Made by a program: the position numbers and the translations under genes. A model generated the notes under the pieces. It saw only the letters and a program-made list of their open reading frames with translations, was not told where the DNA came from and made no database searches. Positions 1 to 5,759 of a DNA stretch of 11,604 nt are shown here, one piece after another (position 1 is the first letter of the stretch; every line of letters starts with the position of its first letter). Origin of the DNA: CAYYFX01 sp964471155 (GTDB lineage Bacteria > ARS69); contig CAYYFX010000118.1 in assembly GCA_964471155.1 (NCBI GenBank), positions 1-11,604 of the forward strand, read 5' to 3'.

Positions 1-1500
1 GCCGAGACGGACCTGGACCTCGGCCACTACGAGCGCTTCCTGGACCAGTCCCTCAGCCGCGACAACAACGTCACCGCGGGGCAGATCTACCACCACGTGA
101 TCTCCATGGAGCGGCGCGGGGACTACCTCGGCGGCACCGTGCAGGTCATCCCGCACATCACCGACGAGATCAAGGACCGCATCCGCAAGCTCTCCGACGG
201 CGACCGGCGCGACGTGGTCATCGTGGAGGTGGGCGGCACGGTGGGCGACATCGAGAGCCTCCCGTTCCTGGAGGCCGTCCGCCAGCTGCGCCTCGAGGTG
301 GGGTCGCGGAACCTGCTGTTCATGCACGTCACGCTGCTGCCGTTCATCGCGGCGGCGGACGAGCTGAAGACGAAGCCCACGCAGCACTCCGTGCGCGACC
401 TGCGCCAGATCGGCATCCAGCCCGATGTCCTGGTGTGCCGCACGGACCGGCCCATCCCGCAGGGGATCAAGGAGAAGATCGGGCTGTACTGCAACGTGGA
501 GACCGAGGCGGTCATCGCGGCCCCGGACGTGAAGAGCATCTACGAGGTGCCGGTGAACCTGAAGCACGCGGGGCTGCACCGCATCGTCGGGGAGAAGCTG
601 GGGCTGCCCGTGCGGGACCTGGACCTGTCCGGGTGGGAGGCGTTCCTCGAGCGCAGCCGACGCCCGCGCCGTCGCGTGCGCATCGCGCTGTGCGGGAAGT
701 ACATCGAGCTGAAGGACGCGTACAAGTCCGTGGCGGAGTCCCTCATGCTGGCCGGCGTGGAACACGACGCGCGCGTGGACATCCAGTGGGTGGACTCGGA
801 GGTGCTGGCCACGGACGGGCCGGAGGAGATCCTCGCGGGCGTGGACGGCATCCTCGTGCCGGGCGGGTTCGGCTCGCGCGGGATCGAGGGGAAGGTGGCG
901 GCGGCGCGGTACGCGCGCGAGCACCGCATCCCGTACCTCGGCATCTGCCTCGGGCTGCAGGTGGCGGCGATGGAGTTCGCGCGCAACGTGCTGGGGATCG
1001 AGGAGGCGGGCTCGTCGGAATTCGAGCCGGAGTGCGCGGAGCCGGTGATCCACCTGCTCCCCGAGCAGCGCGCCGTGGTGGACAAGGGCGCTACGATGCG
1101 GCTGGGTGCGTACAACTGCGAGCTGAAGCCGGGCACGCGCGCCGCGGAGCTGTACGGCGTGCCCGCCGTGTTCGAGCGCCACCGCCACCGGTACGAGTTC
1201 AACAAGAAGTACGAGCCCGCGTTCGAGCGGGCGGGCGTGGCCTTCAGCGGGCGCTGGCCCGAGAAGGGGCTCGTGGAGATCCTGGAGATCCCGGCGCACC
1301 CGTGGTTCGTGGCGTGCCAGTTCCATCCGGAGTTCCGTTCCCGTCCGGGCAGGCCGCATCCGCTCTTCGCGGGGTTCGTGGGCGCGGCGGTGGCGCAGGC
1401 GGCGCGCGACGCGGACGAGGACGAGGACGAGCCGTCCCCGGCGCCGTCCCCGGCGCCGGCGCGCGCGCACACCACCGTGGCCGCGGGGGACCGCGCGTGA
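1..1500 (+). CDS. pyrG: CTP synthase, 5'-truncated by the window edge
   Basis: Makes CTP from UTP, ATP and glutamine in the cytoplasm. The frame is open from base 1 and begins inside the synthase domain at AETDLDLGHYERF. By comparison with the E. coli protein about 66 N-terminal residues, including the P-loop, lie outside the window; 499 residues are visible. The Mg-binding Asp (E. coli D72) is visible residue 6, and GGTVGDIES follows at about 78-86. The glutaminase domain shows the oxyanion loop LVPGGFGSRG, the nucleophile Cys316 in YLGICLGLQ, and the His442/Glu444 pair in QFHPEF. ATG codons at 97-111 are internal, not starts. Unusual: after the normal family end there is a roughly 28-residue acidic and Pro/Ala-rich tail (from residue 472). 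The stop overlaps the kdsA GTG start. Identity is certain; only the 5' end is missing. Confidence 0.97.
   Translation, partial: AETDLDLGHYERFLDQSLSRDNNVTAGQIYHHVISMERRGDYLGGTVQVIPHITDEIKDRIRKLSDGDRRDVVIVEVGGTVGDIESLPFLEAVRQLRLEVGSRNLLFMHVTLLPFIAAADELKTKPTQHSVRDLRQIGIQPDVLVCRTDRPIPQGIKEKIGLYCNVETEAVIAAPDVKSIYEVPVNLKHAGLHRIVGEKLGLPVRDLDLSGWEAFLERSRRPRRRVRIALCGKYIELKDAYKSVAESLMLAGVEHDARVDIQWVDSEVLATDGPEEILAGVDGILVPGGFGSRGIEGKVAAARYAREHRIPYLGICLGLQVAAMEFARNVLGIEEAGSSEFEPECAEPVIHLLPEQRAVVDKGATMRLGAYNCELKPGTRAAELYGVPAVFERHRHRYEFNKKYEPAFERAGVAFSGRWPEKGLVEILEIPAHPWFVACQFHPEFRSRPGRPHPLFAGFVGAAVAQAARDADEDEDEPSPAPSPAPARAHTTVAAGDRA
1414..1461 (+). repeat. Short in-frame tandem repeats in the pyrG tail
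   Basis: Three copies of GACGAG (1414-1431, encoding DEDEDE) are followed directly by two perfect copies of the 12-mer CCGTCCCCGGCG (1432-1443 and 1444-1455) and a partial CCGGCG (1456-1461), encoding Pro-Ser-Pro-Ala repeats. Both unit lengths are multiples of three, so copy-number changes keep the reading frame. This looks like slippage-built coding DNA for a disordered tail. Confidence 0.85.
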
Positions 1501-2351
1501 GCGCTCCGACGCCGGTGGCGGTCGGTCCGGTCACGTTCGGGCCGGGGGCGCCGCTGGCGGCCATCTGCGGGCCCTGCGTCATCGAGAGCGAGGAACTGTG
1601 CCTCACCGTCGCCGCGGCGCTCGCGCGCATCGCGGGGCGGACGGGCGTGGGCATCGTGTTCAAGAGCTCGTTCCTCAAGGACAACCGTTCGTCGGAGCAG
1701 AGCTTCCAGGGGCCGGGGCTCGAGAAGGGGCTCCGCATCCTGGAGAGGGTCCGCGCGGAGAGCGGCCTGCCCGTGCTGTCGGACGTGCACGACCTGTCGG
1801 ATGTGCCCGCGGCCGGGGAGGTGCTGGACGTCCTGCAGGTGCCCGCGTACCTGTGCCAGCAGACCCGCCTGCTTCTCGCCGTGGCGCGCACGAACCGCGC
1901 GGTGAACGTGAAGAAGGGCCAGTTCATGGCGCCCGAGGACATGGCGCAGGCGCTCGGGAAGATCCGGCGCGCCGGCAACGAGCGGATCCTGCTGACCGAG
2001 CGCGGCAGCTCCTTCGGGTACCGCAACCTCGTCGTGGACATGTGCTCCCTGCCGAAGATGCGGGCGCTCGGCGCGCCGGTCGTGATGGACGCGGGGCACG
2101 CGGTGCGCAAGTACGGCGTGTCCTCGGCGGCGGCGGCGGGCGGCGAGCCGGAGATGATCGAGACGCTGGCGCGCGCGGGGGTCGCGGCCGGCGCGGACGC
2201 GGTGTTCCTGGAGACGCACCCGGAGCCGGCCTCCGCGCTGTGCGACGCGCGCAGCATGGTGCCCCTGGATCGCCTCGAGCGGATCCTGTCGGGGCTGACC
2301 GCCGTCAAGGCGGCGCTCGCCGAGCGCGCCGCGGCGCCCGCGGGACGATGA
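1497..2351 (+). CDS. kdsA: 3-deoxy-D-manno-octulosonate 8-phosphate synthase, metal-dependent class
   Basis: Condenses arabinose 5-phosphate with phosphoenolpyruvate to Kdo-8-phosphate, the first committed Kdo step for the LPS inner core. It has 284 residues, as in E. coli. Visible family motifs are FKSSFLKDNRSS, the PGLEKGL loop, QVPAYLCQQTDL-like (here QQTRL), NVKKGQFMAP, ERGSSFGYRNLVVDM and LETHPEP. The four metal ligands of the Aquifex-type class are present: Cys27 (GPCVIES), His201, Glu239 and Asp250; the metal-independent E. coli enzyme has Asn in place of the Cys. The start is GTG at 1497, overlapping the pyrG TGA (GTGA), with GGGGGA at 1485-1490 six bases upstream. The end overlaps kdsD as ATGA. 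The product of KdsD is the substrate here, so the two enzymes are adjacent in pathway and map. Confidence 0.96.
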   Translation: MSAPTPVAVGPVTFGPGAPLAAICGPCVIESEELCLTVAAALARIAGRTGVGIVFKSSFLKDNRSSEQSFQGPGLEKGLRILERVRAESGLPVLSDVHDLSDVPAAGEVLDVLQVPAYLCQQTRLLLAVARTNRAVNVKKGQFMAPEDMAQALGKIRRAGNERILLTERGSSFGYRNLVVDMCSLPKMRALGAPVVMDAGHAVRKYGVSSAAAAGGEPEMIETLARAGVAAGADAVFLETHPEPASALCDARSMVPLDRLERILSGLTAVKAALAERAAAPAGR

Positions 2352-3412
2352 GCCTCCCCGGGGAGGGCTTCCCCGCGGACGCCGCGCTCCTGCGCTGGGG
2401 CCGCGACGTGGTGGAGCGGGAGGCGGACGCGCTGCACGCGCTCGCGGCGTCGCTCGACGCGCGCTTCGCGGAGACGGTGCGGATCCTGGCGCGCACCGTG
2501 GACCGCGGCGGGCGCATCCTCGTGTGCGGCATGGGCAAGTCCGGGATCGCCGCCCGCAAGGTCGCGGCCACCCTGCGCTCCACCGGCGCGCCGGCCGTGT
2601 TCCTGCACCCGGGCGAAGCCGCGCACGGCGACCTGGGTCTGGTGACCGCGGGCGACGCGCTCGTGGCGATCTCCCGCAGCGGCGACCTCGACGAGCTGGG
2701 CGCCGTCGTGGCGGCGGCGGAGCGGCTGTCCGTTCCCGTGATCGCGTGGACGCGGCGGGAGGACTCCGCGCTCGCCCGCGCGGCGGATCTCGTCGTTCCC
2801 CTGCCGGTCGGGCCGGAGGCGGATCCGGACGACATCGTGCCCACGGCGTCCACCGCCGCCGCGATCGCGGTGGGCGACGCCGCGGCGATCGCGCTGTTCC
2901 GCGCGCGCGGGCTCACCCGCGACGACTTCGCCCGGCTGCACCCGGGCGGCCTGCTCGGACGCCGGCTCACGCTCCGCGTGCGCGACCTGATGCGCGCGGG
3001 CCCGGAGCTTCCGCTCGTGAGCGGGGAGCGGACGCTGCTCGATGTGCTGCAGGTGATCTCCGACAAGCGGCTGGGCCTGGCGATCGTGGCGGACGCCGCG
3101 GGGAAGCTCGCGGGCGTGCTCACGGACGGCGACGTGCGCCGCGCGCTGCTGGAGGACCCGGGGGCGCTTGAGCGTCCGGTGTCCGGCCACATGACGCCCG
3201 ACCCGCGCACGATCGCGCCCGACGAGCTCGTCGCGCGCGCGATCGAGATGATGGAGCGACCGGAGCGCCGGATCACGGCGCTCGTGGTGACCGACGGGGG
3301 GCGCCCGGTGGGCGTCGTGCACCTGCACGACTGCCTGCAGACGGGCCTGCGCCCGGCCGCGGAAGCGAGCCCGCCGCAACGGGTTTCGCCGCTTGGCACT
3401 CCTCTTGCTTGA
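2348..3412 (+). CDS. kdsD: Arabinose-5-phosphate isomerase (SIS domain plus two CBS domains)
   Basis: Converts ribulose 5-phosphate to arabinose 5-phosphate, the KdsA substrate. It has 354 residues. The SIS sugar-isomerase domain (about 30-205) shows CGMGKSG (60-66, Lys64), HPGEAAHGDLG with His87 and His93, the phosphate loop ISRSGDLDE, a PTASTAA segment and LHPGGLLGRR (His198). Two CBS domains follow at about 213-272 and 282-340 (VRDLMRAG... and VSGHMTPDPRTI...), matching KdsD/KpsF architecture and length. The ATG at 2348 overlaps the kdsA stop (ATGA); the upstream GGGA is close and weak, so coupling to kdsA translation is likely. The last residues (PQRVSPLGTPLA) are not family-conserved; their DNA carries a sigma-54 promoter. 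A GutQ/KpsF paralogue role cannot be excluded, but the kdsA neighbour favours LPS Kdo. Confidence 0.95.
   Translation: MSLPGEGFPADAALLRWGRDVVEREADALHALAASLDARFAETVRILARTVDRGGRILVCGMGKSGIAARKVAATLRSTGAPAVFLHPGEAAHGDLGLVTAGDALVAISRSGDLDELGAVVAAAERLSVPVIAWTRREDSALARAADLVVPLPVGPEADPDDIVPTASTAAAIAVGDAAAIALFRARGLTRDDFARLHPGGLLGRRLTLRVRDLMRAGPELPLVSGERTLLDVLQVISDKRLGLAIVADAAGKLAGVLTDGDVRRALLEDPGALERPVSGHMTPDPRTIAPDELVARAIEMMERPERRITALVVTDGGRPVGVVHLHDCLQTGLRPAAEASPPQRVSPLGTPLA
3314..3331. repeat. 18-bp palindrome inside kdsD, candidate activator site
   Basis: GTCGTGCA and TGCACGAC are perfect inverse complements separated by CC. The centre lies about 97 bp upstream of the predicted sigma-54 start, within the usual range for enhancer-binding activators. 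It also encodes Val-Val-His-Leu-His-Asp, a segment conserved in KdsD CBS domains, so protein constraint may explain the symmetry by itself. Confidence 0.3.
3394..3409 (+). promoter_or_regulatory. Sigma-54 (RpoN) -24/-12 promoter
   Basis: The sequence TGGCAC-TCCTC-TTGCT, preceded by T at 3393, matches the sigma-54 consensus TTGGCAC-N5-TTGCT at every defined position. GG (3395-3396) and GC (3407-3408) have the required 10-bp spacing. Transcription should begin about 12 bp after the GC, near 3419-3422. It lies in the last codons of kdsD and reads toward the acyltransferase-lptC-lptB-rpoN run. Transcription would need an AAA+ enhancer-binding activator, none of which is encoded here. Confidence 0.75.
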
Positions 3413-3437
3413 CGGTTCGCACCGACCTCTCTAGATT
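3409..3437 (+). promoter_or_regulatory. Sigma-70-type promoter overlapping the sigma-54 element
   Basis: TTGACG (3409-3414, 5 of 6 to the -35 consensus) and TAGATT (3432-3437, 4 of 6 to the -10 consensus) are separated by exactly 17 bp. Its first T is the last base of the sigma-54 -12 motif, and the -35 contains the kdsD stop codon. The predicted start is near 3444, leaving only about 12 nt before the GTG start with the ribosome binding site at the 5' end. The local drop in GC supports a real promoter. Sigma class is inferred from sequence only. Confidence 0.55.
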
Positions 3438-3468
3438 CCGCGCAGGGAGGGTTCGGTGAGAGGTCGGT
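3421..3468 (+). repeat. 11-bp perfect inverted repeat spanning -10 box, RBS and start codon
   Basis: ACCGACCTCTC (3421-3431) is the exact inverse complement of GAGAGGTCGGT (3458-3468), with 26 bases between. The left arm fills the space between the -35 and -10 boxes. The right arm begins at the third base of the GTG start codon and covers codons 2-5. The loop holds the ribosome binding site AGGGAGGG (3444-3451). As DNA it could be a two-half-site operator; as RNA, a hairpin at the 5' end of the sigma-54 transcript. No T-tract follows, so it is not an intrinsic terminator. Confidence 0.85.
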
Positions 3469-4439
3469 TCCGCAGGACCAAGCGGGTTCTCTTCCATCTT
3501 GCGGTCCGCGGCCTGCAGGGTCTCGCGCGGGGGCTTCCGCGCGCCCTCGCGCTCCGGGTCTTTGCCGGCATCGCGGGCCTCGTGCACCGGGTGGACCGGC
3601 CCGCCGTCCGCCGCTCGCTCGACCACCTCGGGATCGCCTTCGGCCCGCCCGATCCGCCGGACGCGCACCGCCGGCTCGTCCGCGCGATGTTCGCGCAGAC
3701 CGGCCGCAACCTCGTGGACGTGCTGCGCCCGTTCCCGGCCGATCCCGCGCGCGCGGCCGCGCTCGTGCGCTTCGAGGGCCTGGAGCACCTGGAGGCGGCG
3801 CGGCGCGGCGGGCGCGGCGTGATCGCGCTGTCCGCGCACCTCGGGAACTGGGAGGTGCTCGGGGCGGCGCTCGCGGCGCGCGGCGTGCCCGTGCACGTCG
3901 TGGCGCAGAAGGTGTTCGAGCGGGGCAGCGATCGCATGCTCTCGGCGTGGCGCCGCCGCGCGGGCATCACGGTGCACCGGCGCGGCGCGGGCCTCGGCGG
4001 CGTGCTCCGCGCGCTCCGGGACGGGCACGTGGTGGGCATGCTCGTGGACCAGGACACGCCCGGCCCGTCGCTGTTCGCGTCGTTCTTCGGGCGCCCGGCG
4101 CGCACGCCGCGCTCGCCCTTCGTGCTCGCGCGCCGCGCGGGCGCCGCGCTCGTGCCCATGTGGATCCGCATGGACGCGTCCGGCGTGCACGTGGCGCGCA
4201 TCGAGCCCGAGATCCGGGCGGCCGCCGGCGCGGGCGCCGCCGCGCTCGCGGAGGACGCCGAGGCGTGGCACCGGCGGTTGGAGGCGGCCATCCGGGCCTG
4301 CCCGGACCAGTGGGTGTGGCACCATCGCCGCTGGCGCACGCGGCCCCTGGCCACGGTGACCGACCTCGGCGCGCGGCGGCAGACCCTGGCGGCGTCCGCG
4401 GCGACCACGGCTTCATGGGAGGCTTCGGGAGGTCGATGA
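3456..4439 (+). CDS. LpxL/LpxM/HtrB-family lipid A-type acyltransferase
   Basis: Probable inner-membrane acyltransferase adding a secondary acyl chain to (Kdo)lipid A from acyl-ACP. It has 327 residues. The basic N-terminus RGRFRRTKR precedes an amphipathic/hydrophobic helix (about 10-45), as expected for the single membrane anchor. The catalytic HX4E motif is His128-Leu-Gly-Asn-Trp-Glu133. DQDTPGPSLFASFFGRPART is the conserved acceptor-loop region, and QWVWHHRRW (285-293) is the family C-terminal signature. About 34 residues after it (294-327) are unconserved Ala/Thr-rich tail. The start is GTG at 3456, with AGGGAGGG at 3444-3451 well placed. It is first in the run driven by the promoter cluster and overlaps lptC by ATGA. 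Its position corresponds to kdsC in E. coli. Family is sure; the exact acyl position (LpxL or LpxM type) cannot be read from sequence. Confidence 0.88.
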   Translation: MRGRFRRTKRVLFHLAVRGLQGLARGLPRALALRVFAGIAGLVHRVDRPAVRRSLDHLGIAFGPPDPPDAHRRLVRAMFAQTGRNLVDVLRPFPADPARAAALVRFEGLEHLEAARRGGRGVIALSAHLGNWEVLGAALAARGVPVHVVAQKVFERGSDRMLSAWRRRAGITVHRRGAGLGGVLRALRDGHVVGMLVDQDTPGPSLFASFFGRPARTPRSPFVLARRAGAALVPMWIRMDASGVHVARIEPEIRAAAGAGAAALAEDAEAWHRRLEAAIRACPDQWVWHHRRWRTRPLATVTDLGARRQTLAASAATTASWEASGGR

Positions 4440-5002
4440 GTAGAGGAGGAGGAGTCCGGGTTCTCGGGATGGCTCTGGTGCTCGCGCTGGCGGGCTGCCG
4501 CGGCGGCACGGAGAACGTGCCCGTGGCCGAGAACGACGCGCCGCCGCCCAGCGAGGGCATGCGCGGGGTCAACCTGAGGAACTTCCTGGAGGGCGACACG
4601 CGCTGGGTCCTCCGGGCGGACTCGGCGTCGGTGTTCCGCGACCGGAAACGGGTGGAGACGGAGCGGGTGACGATCGACTTCCTGGACGGCGACCGGCACG
4701 TGTCCACGCTGACCGCGGACCGCGGGGTGCTGCTGCAGTCCACGGACGACCTGGAGGCGCGCGGCAACGTGAAGGTCGTGGCGGAGGACGGTGCGGTGCT
4801 CCGGACCGAGGTGCTCTTCTGGGACCACCAGGCGGCGCGCATCCACACCGACGCGCCGGTGGAGATCACCCGCGGCCGCGACGTGCTCCGGGGCGTCGGC
4901 ATGGAGGCGGACCCCGGGCTGGACCAGGTGGACCTGAAGCGCGACGTGCGCGGCAGCGTCCGTTCGGATCCCGAGACCCTGTTCCCGCAGGACGGCGCAT
5001 GA
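4436..5002 (+). CDS. lptC: LPS export protein LptC, predicted lipoprotein
   Basis: LptC takes LPS from the LptBFG transporter and hands it to LptA in the periplasm. This 188-residue protein has family length. The N-terminus MSRGGGVR, hydrophobic VLGMALVLALA and lipobox LAG-Cys21 form a type II signal peptide in place of the transmembrane anchor of E. coli LptC. The remainder (about 40-180) is a beta-rich LptC/OstA-like fold, with repeats of the type ADRGVLLQSTDDLEARGNVKVV and ending in DLKRDVRGSV. The start at 4436 overlaps the acyltransferase stop (ATGA) and has GGGAGG 3 bases upstream. An in-frame ATG at 4415 exists but would put charged and glycine residues before a good signal peptide. 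Arg is at lipoprotein position +2, not Asp. It overlaps lptB by ATGA. The assignment rests on fold features and on lptB being adjacent. Confidence 0.85.
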   Translation: MSRGGGVRVLGMALVLALAGCRGGTENVPVAENDAPPPSEGMRGVNLRNFLEGDTRWVLRADSASVFRDRKRVETERVTIDFLDGDRHVSTLTADRGVLLQSTDDLEARGNVKVVAEDGAVLRTEVLFWDHQAARIHTDAPVEITRGRDVLRGVGMEADPGLDQVDLKRDVRGSVRSDPETLFPQDGA

Positions 5003-5751
5003 CGATGGTCGAGGCCGTGGCCACCGATCGCGAGGGCCTGGTGGGACGCGGGCTCGTCAAGAGCTACCGCGGGCACCGCGTCGTGGACGAGGTGGACGTG
5101 GACGTGCGGCGCGGCGAGGTCGTGGGGCTGCTCGGACCGAACGGCGCGGGCAAGACCACGACCTTCTACATGGTGACGGGTCTCGTGCGCCCCGAGGGCG
5201 GACGCGTGTCCGTGGACGGCCGGGACGTCACCCGGCTGCCGATGTACCGGCACGCGCGACTCGGCATCGGCTACCTGCCGCAGGAGACGTCCATCTTCCG
5301 CGGCCTGACCGTGACCGAGAACCTCCGCGCGGTGCTGGAGACGACGCGGAAGACGAAGGCGGAGCAGGAGGCGCGGCTGGAGGCCCTGCTCGGCGAGCTG
5401 CGGCTCACCGGCGTGGCGACGCAGCGGGCCCACACGCTGTCCGGCGGGGAGCGGCGGCGGGTCGAGATCGCGCGGAGCCTGGCCACGGAGCCGGCGTTCC
5501 TGCTGCTGGACGAGCCGTTCACCGGCATCGACCCGATCGCCGTGAACGACATCCAGGAGATCGTGGCGGGCCTGGCGAGCCGCGGGCTCGGGGTCCTCAT
5601 CACGGACCACAACGTGCGCGAGACTTTGCACATCACGAACCGGGCGTACATTCTGTTCAAGGGCCGCGTGCTCATCTCGGGGACGGCGCAGGAGCTTGCG
5701 GAGAACCCGGAGGCGCGCGCCATCTACCTGGGCGAGCGGTTCCGGCTGTAG
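4999..5751 (+). CDS. lptB: LPS export ABC transporter ATPase LptB
   Basis: Cytoplasmic ATPase that powers LPS extraction from the inner membrane with LptF and LptG. It has 250 residues and closely resembles E. coli LptB along its length. Walker A is GPNGAGKTT (46-54, Lys52), the Q-loop Gln95 lies in GYLPQETSIF, the signature is LSGGE (147-151) followed by RRR, Walker B is LLLDEPF with Asp171/Glu172, and the switch His204 is in ITDHNVRETL. It ends in YLGERFRL, nearly identical to the E. coli C-terminus. The ATG at 4999 overlaps the lptC stop; a second ATG two codons later is possible. lptF, lptG and lptA are not in the window. Confidence 0.96.
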   Translation: MTMVEAVATDREGLVGRGLVKSYRGHRVVDEVDVDVRRGEVVGLLGPNGAGKTTTFYMVTGLVRPEGGRVSVDGRDVTRLPMYRHARLGIGYLPQETSIFRGLTVTENLRAVLETTRKTKAEQEARLEALLGELRLTGVATQRAHTLSGGERRRVEIARSLATEPAFLLLDEPFTGIDPIAVNDIQEIVAGLASRGLGVLITDHNVRETLHITNRAYILFKGRVLISGTAQELAENPEARAIYLGERFRL

Positions 5752-5759
5752 GGGAGAGG

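Noticed and set aside
540..3379. Long open frames on the minus strand opposite pyrG, kdsA and kdsD (and similar ones elsewhere, such as 7414-10173)
   Set aside because: Their products are Arg/Ala/Gly/His-rich with no family motifs. They lie opposite genes with clear conserved domains and come from the low stop-codon density of GC-rich DNA.
4317..4331. Second sigma-54-like site TGGCAC-N5-CCGC inside the acyltransferase gene
   Set aside because: GG and GC spacing is right, but the T-T before GC is missing, and the bases encode the conserved Trp-His-His-Arg-Arg signature, which explains the match.
4415..4435. Upstream ATG at 4415 as the lptC start
   Set aside because: The ATG at 4436 gives a compact lipoprotein signal peptide, an ATGA overlap with the preceding gene and GGGAGG just upstream.
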